Below are positions 26,405 to 35,907 of a stretch of 64,000 bases of DNA, one piece after another. The stretch is from NCBI GenBank assembly GCA_913777615.1, contig CAJYTK010000005.1, forward strand, positions 96,184 to 160,183, read 5' to 3'. Origin of the DNA: an uncultured Agrobacterium sp. Its GTDB lineage: Bacteria > Pseudomonadota > Alphaproteobacteria > Rhizobiales > Rhizobiaceae. Every line of letters starts with the position of its first letter. The first letter of the stretch is position 1. Made by a program: the position numbers and the translations under genes. The notes beneath the pieces were generated by a model. That model ran no database searches, had not been told where the DNA came from, and saw only the letters and a list, made by a program, of their open reading frames with translations.

Positions 26405-27577
26405 TCAGGCGGATTTCCGCAGGATGTAATCCGACAGTCTGTCTGCCGCATCTGCTATCTGTGCCGGGTCGCGCAGGAAACAGGCGCGCAAAAACAATTC
26501 TCCGCCCGCGCCGAACGCTGTTCCCGGCGCCAGTCCAACGCCGACCTTGTCAACGATATCGAAGGCTGCTGCGCGGGTATCCGTGATGCCATCTATTTTC
26601 AGGAATGCATAAAGAGCGCCATCCGGCTTCAAGGTCTCGACGCGATTGGTCGCAATCAGCGCTTCGCAGAGAATATCGCGAGACTGCGCTGCTCGGGCAA
26701 AATTCTGCGCCAGGAAATCATCGCCTTCGTCCAATGCGGCAACCGCTCCGCGCTGCATGAACTGCGCCACGCCAGAGGTCGAATACTGGATCAGATTCTC
26801 GATCACCTGGCCTATTTCCGGAGGGGCAACCAGCCAGCCGACACGCCATCCCGTCATAGACCAGTTCTTGGAGAAGGAATTGGCAAAGACGATTCGGTCG
26901 CCCTCCTCCATCACGTCGAGGAAGGACGGCGCGCGTGCTGCGCCGTAATAATAAAGCGCGTAGATCTCGTCGGCGACGATCCAAAGCCCGTGCTTGCGCG
27001 CTAGTGCAAGAATGTTGCGAAGATCGTCTTTCGTGGCCGTCCAGCCGGTTGGATTGGACGGCGTATTGATGAAGAGGGCCTTGGTCTTCGGCGTAATAGC
27101 GCTTTCAAGCTTGCCGATATCGATCTCCCACTTGCCCTGGATAAAATCGATCCCAACGGGGACCGCGTTCGCGCCGGCAACGCCAATGGCGGCGACGATA
27201 TTCGGCCATGTCGGCGTGAGGTAAATCATTTCATCGCCAGGTGACGTCAATGCCTGGACCGCGAGAGCGATGGCCTGCATGCCGGAGCCCGTCACGTAGA
27301 AGTGGTCCGTTGAAAGAGTTGCGCTGAAATGTCTTTGATAATAGCGCACAAGCGCTTCGCGAAGACCTGGAATGCCGCGCTGCCATGTATAGAAAGTCTC
27401 ACCCGCATTCAGCGCATCTGCCGCCGCTTTGGAGATGAAGGCTGGCGTCGGTAGATCGCCTTCGCCAACCCATAAAGGAAGAAGATTTTCCCGATCGTGG
27501 GCGTATTTTTTGACCTCGACGATACCACTTTCCGGCGCTGCCAGAGAGCGTGCGCTGAGACTGTTCAAAACCGACAT
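26405..27577 (-). CDS. Class I/II pyridoxal-phosphate aminotransferase
   Basis: 390 residues from the ATG at 27577 (MSVLNSLSARSLAAPESG); an ATG 18 nt earlier is also possible. It has the fold-type I pattern: GEGDLPTPAFISKAA, the NTPSNPTGW loop, VADEIYALYYYG and the PLP lysine in FANSFSKNWSMTGWRVGW. The substrate cannot be told; aspartate or aromatic amino acids are usual for this group. No role in motility is evident, and it lies in a segment of general genes between the flhB and visR groups. It is probably monocistronic. Confidence 0.88.
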   Translation of the reverse strand: MSVLNSLSARSLAAPESGIVEVKKYAHDRENLLPLWVGEGDLPTPAFISKAAADALNAGETFYTWQRGIPGLREALVRYYQRHFSATLSTDHFYVTGSGMQAIALAVQALTSPGDEMIYLTPTWPNIVAAIGVAGANAVPVGIDFIQGKWEIDIGKLESAITPKTKALFINTPSNPTGWTATKDDLRNILALARKHGLWIVADEIYALYYYGAARAPSFLDVMEEGDRIVFANSFSKNWSMTGWRVGWLVAPPEIGQVIENLIQYSTSGVAQFMQRGAVAALDEGDDFLAQNFARAAQSRDILCEALIATNRVETLKPDGALYAFLKIDGITDTRAAAFDIVDKVGVGLAPGTAFGAGGELFLRACFLRDPAQIADAADRLSDYILRKSA

Positions 27578-27700
27578 AGAAGGCACTCCGTTCAAGTGCC
27601 TTCTTAGCGCATTGCGTACCAGCCTGGCATGATATTCCGTGAAGAAATCACGGATTTTGCTGATGAGTCAGAGATCGATCTGACGAGAAACCCTTCCGCT

Positions 27701-28129
27701 TCAGCGGGTTTTCAACAGGTCGCGGATTTCGGTCAGCAGTTTGACGTCTTCTGGCGGCGGGGCTGGAGCCTTCTTTTCTTCCACCTTTTCGCGTTCCACC
27801 GAAGCACGGATTTTGTTCACGCCCTTGACCATCAGGAAGATGATCCATGCAAGGATGAGGAAGTTGATAACGATGGTGATGAAATTGCCGTAGGCGATGA
27901 CCGCACCCTGCTCGCGGGCAGCAGCAAGGGAGGGCGCAGTGACGGTTGAACTCAGCGGGATGAAGTAGTTCGAGAAGTCAAACCCGCCGAAGATTGCGCC
28001 GACGATTGGCATGATGAGATCGTTGACGACCGAATCGACGATCTTGCTGAACGCCGCTCCGATGATGACGCCCACGGCCAGATCCATGACGTTGCCGCGC
28101 GCGATGAATGTCTTGAATTCATTAAGCAT
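27701..28129 (-). CDS. mscL: Large-conductance mechanosensitive channel MscL
   Basis: 142 residues from the ATG at 28129 ([27 protein letters not shown]); an upstream extension in the same frame lacks MscL sequence. Two membrane helices (about residues 15-45 and 70-95, [20 protein letters not shown]) and a C-terminal charged helix with [23 protein letters not shown] are all characteristic. MscL opens under membrane tension to release solutes during osmotic downshock. It is divergent from the sensor kinase gene. Unrelated to the flagellar genes around it. Confidence 0.96.
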   Translation of the reverse strand: MLNEFKTFIARGNVMDLAVGVIIGAAFSKIVDSVVNDLIMPIVGAIFGGFDFSNYFIPLSSTVTAPSLAAAREQGAVIAYGNFITIVINFLILAWIIFLMVKGVNKIRASVEREKVEEKKAPAPPPEDVKLLTEIRDLLKTR

Positions 28130-28348
28130 AAAGATGTCCCTCTTTGAAGCCCTCTTACCTGTCGGGACTGGACGCCACCGACCGCCGCACAATAGCACTC
28201 CGGTTGCCAATGCGCAGTATTATGACGCGGCATTAGTCTATTCGGTTCCACCGTCTGAAGCTCAGGTCGCAGACGCAACCGCTCTCACGTTGAACTTTAT
28301 GCCAATACGGGGCCAATTCTCATTTCCCCAGAAGTGTCATAAGCTTGC

Positions 28349-31300
28349 ATGCAACGCGTGGAGGGGACCCTATTGCTGCCCGGGTGGATCATATTCGTCT
28401 CGGCTTTCGCCTATATCCTGCTGCTGTTTGCAGTGGCGAGTTACGGCGACCGCAAGAGCCGGCAGAAGACCGCTCCCAACACCGGGCGACCGGTGGTCTA
28501 TGCTCTCAGCCTTGCGATCTACTGTACCTCATGGACATACTTTGGCGGGGTCGGCCTTGCCTCGGAAAAAGGGCTCGAATTTCTCGGCATCTACATCGGT
28601 CCGATCCTGGCCTTCACTCTCGGAATGCCGGTGATCCGCCGGATCGTGGAATTGGCCAAGGCGGAAAAGTTGACCTCGGTCGCGGATTTCATCGCCGCAC
28701 GTTACGGCAAGAACCCGACGGTGGCCATGATCGTCTCCGTCATCGCTCTGGTTGGCGCCATCCCCTATATTGCTCTGCAGTTGAAAGCCGTGTCGAGTTC
28801 AGTGGCCACCATGGTGGACCCGCGCGACTACGGTATCGGCAGCGGAAATCTCTACTTCCTCGATCTACCGCTGATCGTAACGGTGGTGATGTCTGGATTT
28901 GCGATCATGTTCGGCACGCGCCACACCGACGCGACAGAACATCAGGACGGGCTGATCCTCGCCATCTCGATGGAATCGGTCGTCAAGCTTCTGGCAATCT
29001 GCACGGCCGGTATTTATGTCGTTTTCTTTCTGTTCGACGGGCCAGCACAGCTCTGGCGGCTTGCCTCTGAAAACGCGCAGGTGATGGAGGCGGTCTCGTA
29101 CCAGACGCCAATCAGCCGCTGGATCATTCTCACCCTCCTGTCGGGCTTCGCCATCATCCTTCTGCCACGTCAGTTCCATGTCACGGTGGTCGAGAACCGA
29201 ACGGCAAAGGAACTGCGAACGGCGGGATTTCTTTTGCCGCTCTATCTGGTGGCAATCAACATTTTCGTACTGCCCATTGCAATCGCCGGTCTACTGACAT
29301 TGGGGAGCAATGGCGACGCGGATCTTTATGTTCTTCAACTGCCGCTGTTCCATGGTGTGCCGATCGTTTCGCTGATCACATTCATCGGTGGTTTTTCCGC
29401 AGCTACCGCCATGGTGATCGTCGCCTCCGTGGCGCTGTCGATCATGGTGTCCAACGACATCCTGATGCCGATTTTTCTGCGGCAAAAACTCCTGACCCGC
29501 TCGCCTCACAGCGATGATTTTGCCAAGACACTATTGAATATCCGCCGAACCGCGATCTTCATCGTGCTGCTGCTCGGCTATTGCTATTACCGGGCAGCCG
29601 ACAGCACATCAGGTTTGTCATCCATCGGGCTGCTTGCCTTTGCCGCAATCGCGCAAATGGCGCCTTCCCTGTTTGGCGGTCTGCTCTGGCGGCGGGCAAA
29701 CGCACGTGGAGCTATTGCCGGACTTAGTTCAGGCTTCATCGTTTGGGCCTATCTCCTCTTCCTGCCAAGCCTGGGAGGACCCGACTACGCCTATGTTGCA
29801 TCCGGGGTCTTGAGTTTCATTTTCCCGGGAACAGAAATATTCAGCGGCCCCGGCGCCGATCCGCTGGTCAATGCGGTGACGCTTAGCCTGCTCATCAATT
29901 CGCTGACGTTCGTGCTTGGCTCCCTCTCGCGCAATCCGCGTCCTGTGGAACGCATCCAGTCTGGCATTTTCGTCAAGCGCCACTCCAAGTCTCAATTCGC
30001 CACACGAGGCTGGAAGACGCGTGTGAGTGTCGGCGACCTGAAGAGTGCGGTGGCGCGCTATCTCGGCGAAGAGCGGATGTTGCGCTCGCTTTCAGCCTAC
30101 GAGAAGACGGCCGGGCGAAAGCTGGAGGACGATCAGCCTGCCGATATGGCGCTAATTCATTTCTCCGAGCAGTTGCTTGGCAGCGCGATCGGCTCTTCCT
30201 CTGCCCGGCTGGTGTTGTCGCTCATTCTGCAGAAAGCGGAAGATACCAGCGCCGATACCGCCTGGCTGCTCGATCAGGCCAGCGAAGCGCTGCAATACAA
30301 TCAGGACATGCTGCAGACCGCTCTTGCACAGATGGATCAGGGCATCGCCGTCTTCGACAGTTCGTTGCAACTGACGATATGGAACCGGCGCTTCCGCACG
30401 CTTTTGGAATTGCCGGAGCATTTCGGCCGGGTTGGACTGCCGCTCGGAGAGATCGTTGCACTACTGGAAGAGCGTGGGGATATTACACCCGGCGATCATA
30501 GTGAGCGTATCGACCAGTTTCTCGCCATGGACCGGCCTTTTTCACTGGAACTGAGCGGGGGAGCGCGCATCATCGAAGTTCGTTCCAACGCAATGCCGGA
30601 CAAGGGTGTGGTCGCGACCTTTACCGATATTACACAGCGCGTGGAAAGCGACCAGGCGCTGAAGCAGGCCAATGAAACCCTGGAACAGCGCGTTGCGGAG
30701 CGCACTGCAGAGCTGTTGCGGGTCAATCGCGAACTGGTGGAGGCGCGTGCGGCAGCAGATGAGGCCAACATCGGCAAGACCCGGTTCTTTGCCGCTGCCG
30801 GCCACGATATCCTGCAGCCACTCAACGCCGCCCGTCTCTACTCTTCCGCACTGGTCGAGCGCATCGGCAATTCGGACAACAGCAACCTCGTTCAAAATAT
30901 CGATTCGGCGCTGGAATCGGTGGAAACGATCCTGGGCGCGGTGCTGGATATATCGCGTCTCGATACAGGCGCGATGAAACCGCGCATGGCAGCGGTGCCT
31001 TTGAACGATCTGCTGAAACGGATCGAGACAGACTTCGCCCCGATGGCGCGCGAGAAGAACCTTGAATTCGTAGTGATGCCCACATCCTTGATGGTGCGCT
31101 CAGACATCAATCTGTTGCGGCGGCTCATCCAGAACCTGGTGTCCAACGCCATCAAATATACCAGCTCGGGCAAGGTGCTCGTCGGAGCGCGGCGGCGCGG
31201 CGGCGATGTGATGATCCAGGTGATCGATTCCGGCATGGGAATTCCGGCATCCAAGTTTCGGACGATCTTCAAGGAGTTCACACGGCTCGACGCAGGAATG

Positions 31301-31879
31301 AGGGCTGCGGCAGGTCTTGGTCTTGGTCTGTCCATCGTGGACCGCCTGTCGCGGGTTCTGCACCATCCCGTTCAACTGTCATCGGTCGTGGGCAAAGGCA
31401 CGTCCTTTGTCGTGCAGGTGCAGAGGGAAGCGCAGCATGGGAAACAAAGCAGGCAGGCGGAGCATACGGTGTCTCAACTCCAACAGACGCAGCTCGCAGG
31501 CTTTCGCATTCTGTGCATCGACAACGAGCCGAAAATACTCGAAGGCATGGCCGTTCTACTGACAGGCTGGGGCTGCACGGTGACGCAGGCTGCCTGCGTC
31601 GATGACCTCGATGATGCTTTGAGCAGAGGTGGCATTCCCGACATGATCATTGCCGACTATCATCTCGCCGAGGGTACAGGGATCGATGCGATCCTGCATC
31701 TGCGCGAAACATCGAAAGCGCAGCTTCCCGCTCTCCTCGTCACTGCCGATCGGACACCGGAGGTTCGCACCGAAGCGGAACGCCACGGCATCGGGGTTCA
31801 GCACAAGCCGGTTCGACCGGCTGCTTTGCGCGCGTACGTCACACAGGTCTTCAACACCCGGCAGGCGGCCGCGGAATAA
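28349..31879 (+). CDS. Hybrid sensor histidine kinase with sodium/solute symporter-like input domain
   Basis: Up to 1176 residues. The ATG at 28349 has no ribosome site, whereas the in-frame TTG at 28373 has GGAGGGG at good spacing and may be the true start. Domains: about 12 membrane segments of the SSF sodium/proline symporter family (residues 10-560), a PAS-like domain (about 640-750), a coiled coil (LEQRVAERTAELLRVN), and a HisKA box with the acceptor His near residue 818 in GHDILQPLNAARLY. Then the ATPase boxes NLVSNAIKYT, DSGMGIP and GLGLGLSIV, and a receiver with acceptor Asp near 1103 (IIADYH). NahK- and CbrA-like kinases share parts of this plan. The input solute is unknown. Confidence 0.9.
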   Translation: MQRVEGTLLLPGWIIFVSAFAYILLLFAVASYGDRKSRQKTAPNTGRPVVYALSLAIYCTSWTYFGGVGLASEKGLEFLGIYIGPILAFTLGMPVIRRIVELAKAEKLTSVADFIAARYGKNPTVAMIVSVIALVGAIPYIALQLKAVSSSVATMVDPRDYGIGSGNLYFLDLPLIVTVVMSGFAIMFGTRHTDATEHQDGLILAISMESVVKLLAICTAGIYVVFFLFDGPAQLWRLASENAQVMEAVSYQTPISRWIILTLLSGFAIILLPRQFHVTVVENRTAKELRTAGFLLPLYLVAINIFVLPIAIAGLLTLGSNGDADLYVLQLPLFHGVPIVSLITFIGGFSAATAMVIVASVALSIMVSNDILMPIFLRQKLLTRSPHSDDFAKTLLNIRRTAIFIVLLLGYCYYRAADSTSGLSSIGLLAFAAIAQMAPSLFGGLLWRRANARGAIAGLSSGFIVWAYLLFLPSLGGPDYAYVASGVLSFIFPGTEIFSGPGADPLVNAVTLSLLINSLTFVLGSLSRNPRPVERIQSGIFVKRHSKSQFATRGWKTRVSVGDLKSAVARYLGEERMLRSLSAYEKTAGRKLEDDQPADMALIHFSEQLLGSAIGSSSARLVLSLILQKAEDTSADTAWLLDQASEALQYNQDMLQTALAQMDQGIAVFDSSLQLTIWNRRFRTLLELPEHFGRVGLPLGEIVALLEERGDITPGDHSERIDQFLAMDRPFSLELSGGARIIEVRSNAMPDKGVVATFTDITQRVESDQALKQANETLEQRVAERTAELLRVNRELVEARAAADEANIGKTRFFAAAGHDILQPLNAARLYSSALVERIGNSDNSNLVQNIDSALESVETILGAVLDISRLDTGAMKPRMAAVPLNDLLKRIETDFAPMAREKNLEFVVMPTSLMVRSDINLLRRLIQNLVSNAIKYTSSGKVLVGARRRGGDVMIQVIDSGMGIPASKFRTIFKEFTRLDAGMRAAAGLGLGLSIVDRLSRVLHHPVQLSSVVGKGTSFVVQVQREAQHGKQSRQAEHTVSQLQQTQLAGFRILCIDNEPKILEGMAVLLTGWGCTVTQAACVDDLDDALSRGGIPDMIIADYHLAEGTGIDAILHLRETSKAQLPALLVTADRTPEVRTEAERHGIGVQHKPVRPAALRAYVTQVFNTRQAAAE

Positions 31880-31919
31880 GCATCTTCACTCGATGGATAA
31901 GGCGTCCTGACGCTCATAG

Positions 31920-31948
31920 AAAAACCGCCCTTCGAGATGAAGAGCGGT
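31920..31948 (-). terminator. Terminator after the transmembrane chemoreceptor gene
   Basis: A 10-bp stem with one wobble pair (arms 31924-31933 and 31939-31948), followed on the minus strand by TTTTTC, 20 nt after the stop. It lies between convergent genes. Confidence 0.75.
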
Positions 31949-31968
31949 CTTCAATTGTGATGCTTCGA

Positions 31969-33822
31969 TCAGGCCGCGCGGCCATAGTGGTTTTGCCGAC
32001 CACCTGTCGCATTGGACTGCTCCATGCGGAAGCGCTGAAGAAGGCCCAGAAGCGCCTCGACTTCGTCTGCGAGCATCTGGCTTGCAGCGCTCGATTCTTC
32101 CGCCATAGCCGCATTCTGCTGAGTCATGTGGTCCATCTGGTTTACCGAGCCGTTGACTTCCTGCAACGCGGATGCCTGGTCCTGGGTCGCCGTAGCGATG
32201 GTTTCCACGTGTTGGCTGACAGTGACGATCTGCTGGCTGATCGATGAGAGAACCTGGCCGGCCTCCTGCACGAGAAGCGAGCCTGTGCTGACTTCCTGTG
32301 TCGACTGGTTGATCAGCGCCTTGATCTCATGGGCCGCGTCGGCGGAGCGTTGGGCGAGTTCTCGCACTTCCTGGGCGACCACAGCAAATCCCTTGCCAGC
32401 CTCTCCTGCGCGTGCAGCCTCGATACCGGCATTGAGGGCAAGGAGGTTCGTCTGGAAGGCGATGTCGTCGATGACTTCAATGATCTGTTCGATCTTCTGG
32501 GATGCGTCCTCGATGCGGCTCATCGCATCGACAGCATTTTTCACGACGGTTCCGGAGCTGTCGGCGCTCTGCTGCGTTGCGCGAACGGCCTTATTGGCTT
32601 CGCGAGCACGCTCGGCAGAAGACTTGACAGTCACAGTGATTTCCTCGACCGCAGCGGCCGTCTGTTCCAGCGATGCAGCCTGAGATTCTGTGCGACGTGA
32701 CAACTCGTCGGACGATTTGCGCATCTCCAAACCATTGTTCTGGATAACGAAGGTCCGCTCGCGCACCTGCTGCAGCACATCTTTCAGATTGGCAAGCGAG
32801 GTGTTGAAGTCGACCCGCAACTGCTCAAGCCTGCCTGAGAACGGCACATCGAGGGTCTGGGTCAGGTCTCCATTTGAGAGAAGAGCCAGGCCCCCGGCCA
32901 GTTGGTTGACGGCAAATTCGATCTCGCGATCGGTATTCTGTTTCTCGACATCGTTTTGCGCCCGTTCGGCTTCAGCCTGCGCCCGCTCTTCGGCGCTCTG
33001 GCCCTCGATGCGGAGCTTCTCACGGGCGTTCTCGCGGAAGACCTCCAACGCGCGCGCAATATCGCCGAACTCGTTCTTGCGTTCCGCGTAGGGAATGTTT
33101 GTGTCGAGCCTGCCCTGAGACAGGAATGTGATGGCGCTCGTCAGGTTACCGAGTGGACGCATGCTGCGCTTGATGATGAGGTATCCAAGAACGCTGAATA
33201 TGACGATGACCGCTCCGCCGACAATCAGCATCATGTTGCGAAGACCGTCTATATGTCCTTGATAGAACTCCATAGGTACACCAACGAAAAGGATGCCAAC
33301 GGCATCTCCCTTCTTGGAAAGAACAGGCATGTATCCCGCCATGTAATCCCTGCCGAACAGCTTCGCCGGGCCGATATATGACTGGCCCTTGGTGATGCTC
33401 TGGTAGGCGGGACTGTCGACAGCAAGCTTTGTCCCGACAGCGCGCTCGCCCTTCTCGTTTTTGAGACTGGTCGAGATTCTGAGGAAGTCCGTGCCCTGTG
33501 CCTGAAATACGGTTGCCACGCCACCGATAGCCATGCCGGTGCGGTCGACGAGATCGAAATCGAGGAGCGTGCCGATGCTAGGACGGCTTACAGATTTAAG
33601 CTCGTCATTATCGATAGCGAGCGTCGTGCCTCCGACCTTCAGCTGGTAGAGGATCGCCATGCTGCGAATTCCTCTTTCCGTATCCATAATCGCGGTCTGC
33701 ATGACATCCTGCTTCAACCGCATATAGGTTGAGGCACCGACGGCTATGATACCAAGAATCACAAGACCGAGGGTCAGGCATACTATCTGGACCACAATTG
33801 ATCTCGATACAAAACGCGACAT
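31969..33822 (-). CDS. Methyl-accepting chemotaxis protein with periplasmic Cache domain
   Basis: 617 residues. A membrane segment at about 9-31 ([21 protein letters not shown]) is followed by a periplasmic Cache-type ligand domain (about 32-190, with [25 protein letters not shown]), a second membrane segment near 195-215 and two HAMP-like stretches. The signalling hairpin contains [39 protein letters not shown], given here only as the recognisable family core split over residues 450-490. No C-terminal CheR-binding pentapeptide is present (the end is NHYGRAA). It senses an unknown ligand and signals to CheA. A single-gene unit ahead of visR, with its own terminator. Confidence 0.92.
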   Translation of the reverse strand: MSRFVSRSIVVQIVCLTLGLVILGIIAVGASTYMRLKQDVMQTAIMDTERGIRSMAILYQLKVGGTTLAIDNDELKSVSRPSIGTLLDFDLVDRTGMAIGGVATVFQAQGTDFLRISTSLKNEKGERAVGTKLAVDSPAYQSITKGQSYIGPAKLFGRDYMAGYMPVLSKKGDAVGILFVGVPMEFYQGHIDGLRNMMLIVGGAVIVIFSVLGYLIIKRSMRPLGNLTSAITFLSQGRLDTNIPYAERKNEFGDIARALEVFRENAREKLRIEGQSAEERAQAEAERAQNDVEKQNTDREIEFAVNQLAGGLALLSNGDLTQTLDVPFSGRLEQLRVDFNTSLANLKDVLQQVRERTFVIQNNGLEMRKSSDELSRRTESQAASLEQTAAAVEEITVTVKSSAERAREANKAVRATQQSADSSGTVVKNAVDAMSRIEDASQKIEQIIEVIDDIAFQTNLLALNAGIEAARAGEAGKGFAVVAQEVRELAQRSADAAHEIKALINQSTQEVSTGSLLVQEAGQVLSSISQQIVTVSQHVETIATATQDQASALQEVNGSVNQMDHMTQQNAAMAEESSAASQMLADEVEALLGLLQRFRMEQSNATGGRQNHYGRAA

Positions 33823-34071
33823 TGCTTGTCCTCAAAATTAACCACTCCCGCAACGTGACGTAAAAATGTTAAAATTCAGGGAATATTACAAAAGCCAAAT
33901 TCTTGATGACGAACGACAGGCATGTAAGTCTTGAATACTAAAAGAAAAATACTTTGGGCGAGCGAAACGCAGCACCTGAACTGAGCTTCAGTCCAGCCCT
34001 CTCTCGCCGAAAACAATGCCTCTACGGGAGGTGGCAATGGTGCCGCCACGCGGCATCACCTGCCAAAACCA

Positions 34072-34818
34072 TCAATGAATGAAACCGAGGCGAATGGCTT
34101 TGGCTATTGCCTGGATGCGGTTGACGGAATCGAGTTTGATGGTAGCGGATCCGAGATAGGCATTGACGGTATGAACCGAGAGGCCGAGCTTGGTCGCAAT
34201 CTCTTCGCTGATCCGGCCATCACCTGCCAATTGAAGGCACGCAACTTCTCGCTCGCTCAAAGCTTCTGAAGGGGACACGCGGCGCTCGTCCATTGCCAGA
34301 AGATCGACCATGATCTGCGTGCATTTAACGTGCTGTTCAAGCATCAATTCGTTGTCAAGCAGCAGGTTTCCGCCACAGAAGATGACGAACCCATTCCCCA
34401 TCGTGCCAAGTCGCACCGGAAAACCAACGCCGCAATAGCCAAGGCTGGCATTATCCAGCCGGACGAGAAGCGCTGGAACGTCGGGAAGATCCGCGAAGCC
34501 AGTTTCGCTGTCGCTCATCCATGCCACCGGCAGGAGAGAGGATTCAAGGTGATCTAGCAGCCTTTCGCCAAGCACCTGAACCAGCTGCGTGCTTTGCTCG
34601 CCTGCCGATAAACCCAGATTTTCGAGTTCGCACGACAGTTTCCTCTTGTTTGGAAACCCCGCCGCGACCGCGCGCAGAACCATGAAGTTCTTTGCACCGA
34701 GGCTTCTCTGCATAGCGACCAGTTTTGGGAAAAGATCGGACCGCGTCACCGAGGGAGCAGCCTTCGAGCCCATGGACTGACCATAGGCTGCGTTTTCCAT
34801 ATCCTTGACGACAACCAT
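34072..34818 (-). CDS. visR: LuxR-family master regulator of motility VisR
   Basis: 248 residues from the ATG at 34818 (MVVVKDMENAAYG), with AAAGGCG at good distance. The N-terminal ligand-binding-like domain has unknown effector. The C-terminal LuxR helix-turn-helix is at about residues 185-245 (SEREVACLQLAGDGRISEEIATKLGLSVHTVNAYL). It follows visN by 10 nt. VisN and VisR form a heterodimer at the top of the rhizobial flagellar cascade and activate rem. The assignment rests on pair structure, order after fliF, and family sequence. Confidence 0.92.
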   Translation of the reverse strand: MVVVKDMENAAYGQSMGSKAAPSVTRSDLFPKLVAMQRSLGAKNFMVLRAVAAGFPNKRKLSCELENLGLSAGEQSTQLVQVLGERLLDHLESSLLPVAWMSDSETGFADLPDVPALLVRLDNASLGYCGVGFPVRLGTMGNGFVIFCGGNLLLDNELMLEQHVKCTQIMVDLLAMDERRVSPSEALSEREVACLQLAGDGRISEEIATKLGLSVHTVNAYLGSATIKLDSVNRIQAIAKAIRLGFIH

Positions 34819-34828
34819 GATACGCCTT

Positions 34829-35560
34829 TCAGACGAGATTGTTACGGACCGCGTAGGCAATGGCCTCCGAACGGGTCTTGGTTGCTGTCTTGCGCATGAC
34901 GCTGGTGATATAGTTGTTGATGGTGTTTCGCGAGATGCCGAGTATCATCGCCATTTCGTCACTGGTCTTGCCTTCGGCGATCCAGAACAAGCATTCCAGC
35001 TCTCTTTCGGTCAGATCGATATCTCGCTCCGTCTTGGCGCCTTCGACGATACCGAAGCTGGCAAAGTAGCCAGCGAGCATACCTGCCTCACGAAGCCTCT
35101 CCTCAGGAGGAAGAATTCCTTCGGAAAACATCAACAAAAGCGAAAAACGCAAACGCCCGACGCAGAAAGTCAGCGTCCAGTATTGGCGATCTGTCCCTTC
35201 CGGCACGACCGCGTCATCGGGAAGCGTCAACAAGCGGGGCCGAAGCAAAGCAAGGCACTTTTCCATCTCGCTCGAACGGCTTTGAGTGCCGGTCAACTCG
35301 TTGGCGAGTTTGCGCACCAGATCGAAAGGCCAGTCTGATGTCACAATGAAGCTGAGGCTGGCCTCCTGCAACAAATCTTCCCGGGACAGGAGATAATGCG
35401 AAGCGCCGACATAAGATGTCAGATGCTCCATCGCAGCCGTCACATCACCCTCAGCCGCCGCAGCAGCGATCTTGCGAACGAGCTGGCTGCGCGGCAAGGG
35501 CCTTGCCGCCGTTTCAGCAGGCGTAGCCGACAGCCTGCGAATATCGACATCCACTTTCAA
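34829..35560 (-). CDS. visN: LuxR-family master regulator of motility VisN
   Basis: 243 residues, start uncertain: the TTG at 35560 or a GTG two codons later (AGG upstream fits either). The N-terminal domain is presumed to bind an effector. The C-terminal helix-turn-helix has TERELECLFWIAEGKTSDEMAMILGISRNTINNYI. It is paired with visR in one unit and sits directly downstream of fliF, the rhizobial order. VisNR links growth state to flagellar expression. The fliF terminator (35879-35904) lies between them, so visNR has its own promoter. Confidence 0.92.
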   Translation of the reverse strand: MKVDVDIRRLSATPAETAARPLPRSQLVRKIAAAAAEGDVTAAMEHLTSYVGASHYLLSREDLLQEASLSFIVTSDWPFDLVRKLANELTGTQSRSSEMEKCLALLRPRLLTLPDDAVVPEGTDRQYWTLTFCVGRLRFSLLLMFSEGILPPEERLREAGMLAGYFASFGIVEGAKTERDIDLTERELECLFWIAEGKTSDEMAMILGISRNTINNYITSVMRKTATKTRSEAIAYAVRNNLV

Positions 35561-35907
35561 TAGCCTACGCCCTTTCGTTCCCCTGATGGAGATGCTTAAA
35601 CGGGATGGAACTCATTTCCATACAGCACCGTCGTCATCGAAGACAAAACGGCGCTGGCGACCGAATCATTACACTCTAGGAGACGCAAAAGGAAATGCCA
35701 TCGGTCCGATACGACCTATCCACTCTTTTTAGCACCCTAGGACAACTTTGAGCATATACGCGTTTGCATTCGCACACATCCGCCTTTTCAGCATCCCACG
35801 ACTGAATCAAACGATTTGATGAACAGATACTAAACCATCTGGGTCGATGGCCCATAGCAAGAATGTGCGAATAAACAAAAAAGGCCGGTTTGACCCGGCC
35901 TTTTCTA
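35561..35907. other. Intergenic region between fliF and visN
   Basis: 347 bases with no convincing gene. It contains the fliF terminator at one end and must hold the visNR promoter. Two CTAG-containing stretches (35675-35678 and 35737-35740) occur without the TCGCRCAAG half, so the flagellar motif is absent, as expected for a top-level regulator. Confidence 0.5.
35879..35904 (-). terminator. Terminator after fliF
   Basis: A 10-bp perfect stem (arms 35879-35888 and 35895-35904) with a 6-nt loop. The minus strand continues with a T-run (TTTTTTGTTT, partly in the stem). It starts 4 nt after the stop codon. Confidence 0.85.
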
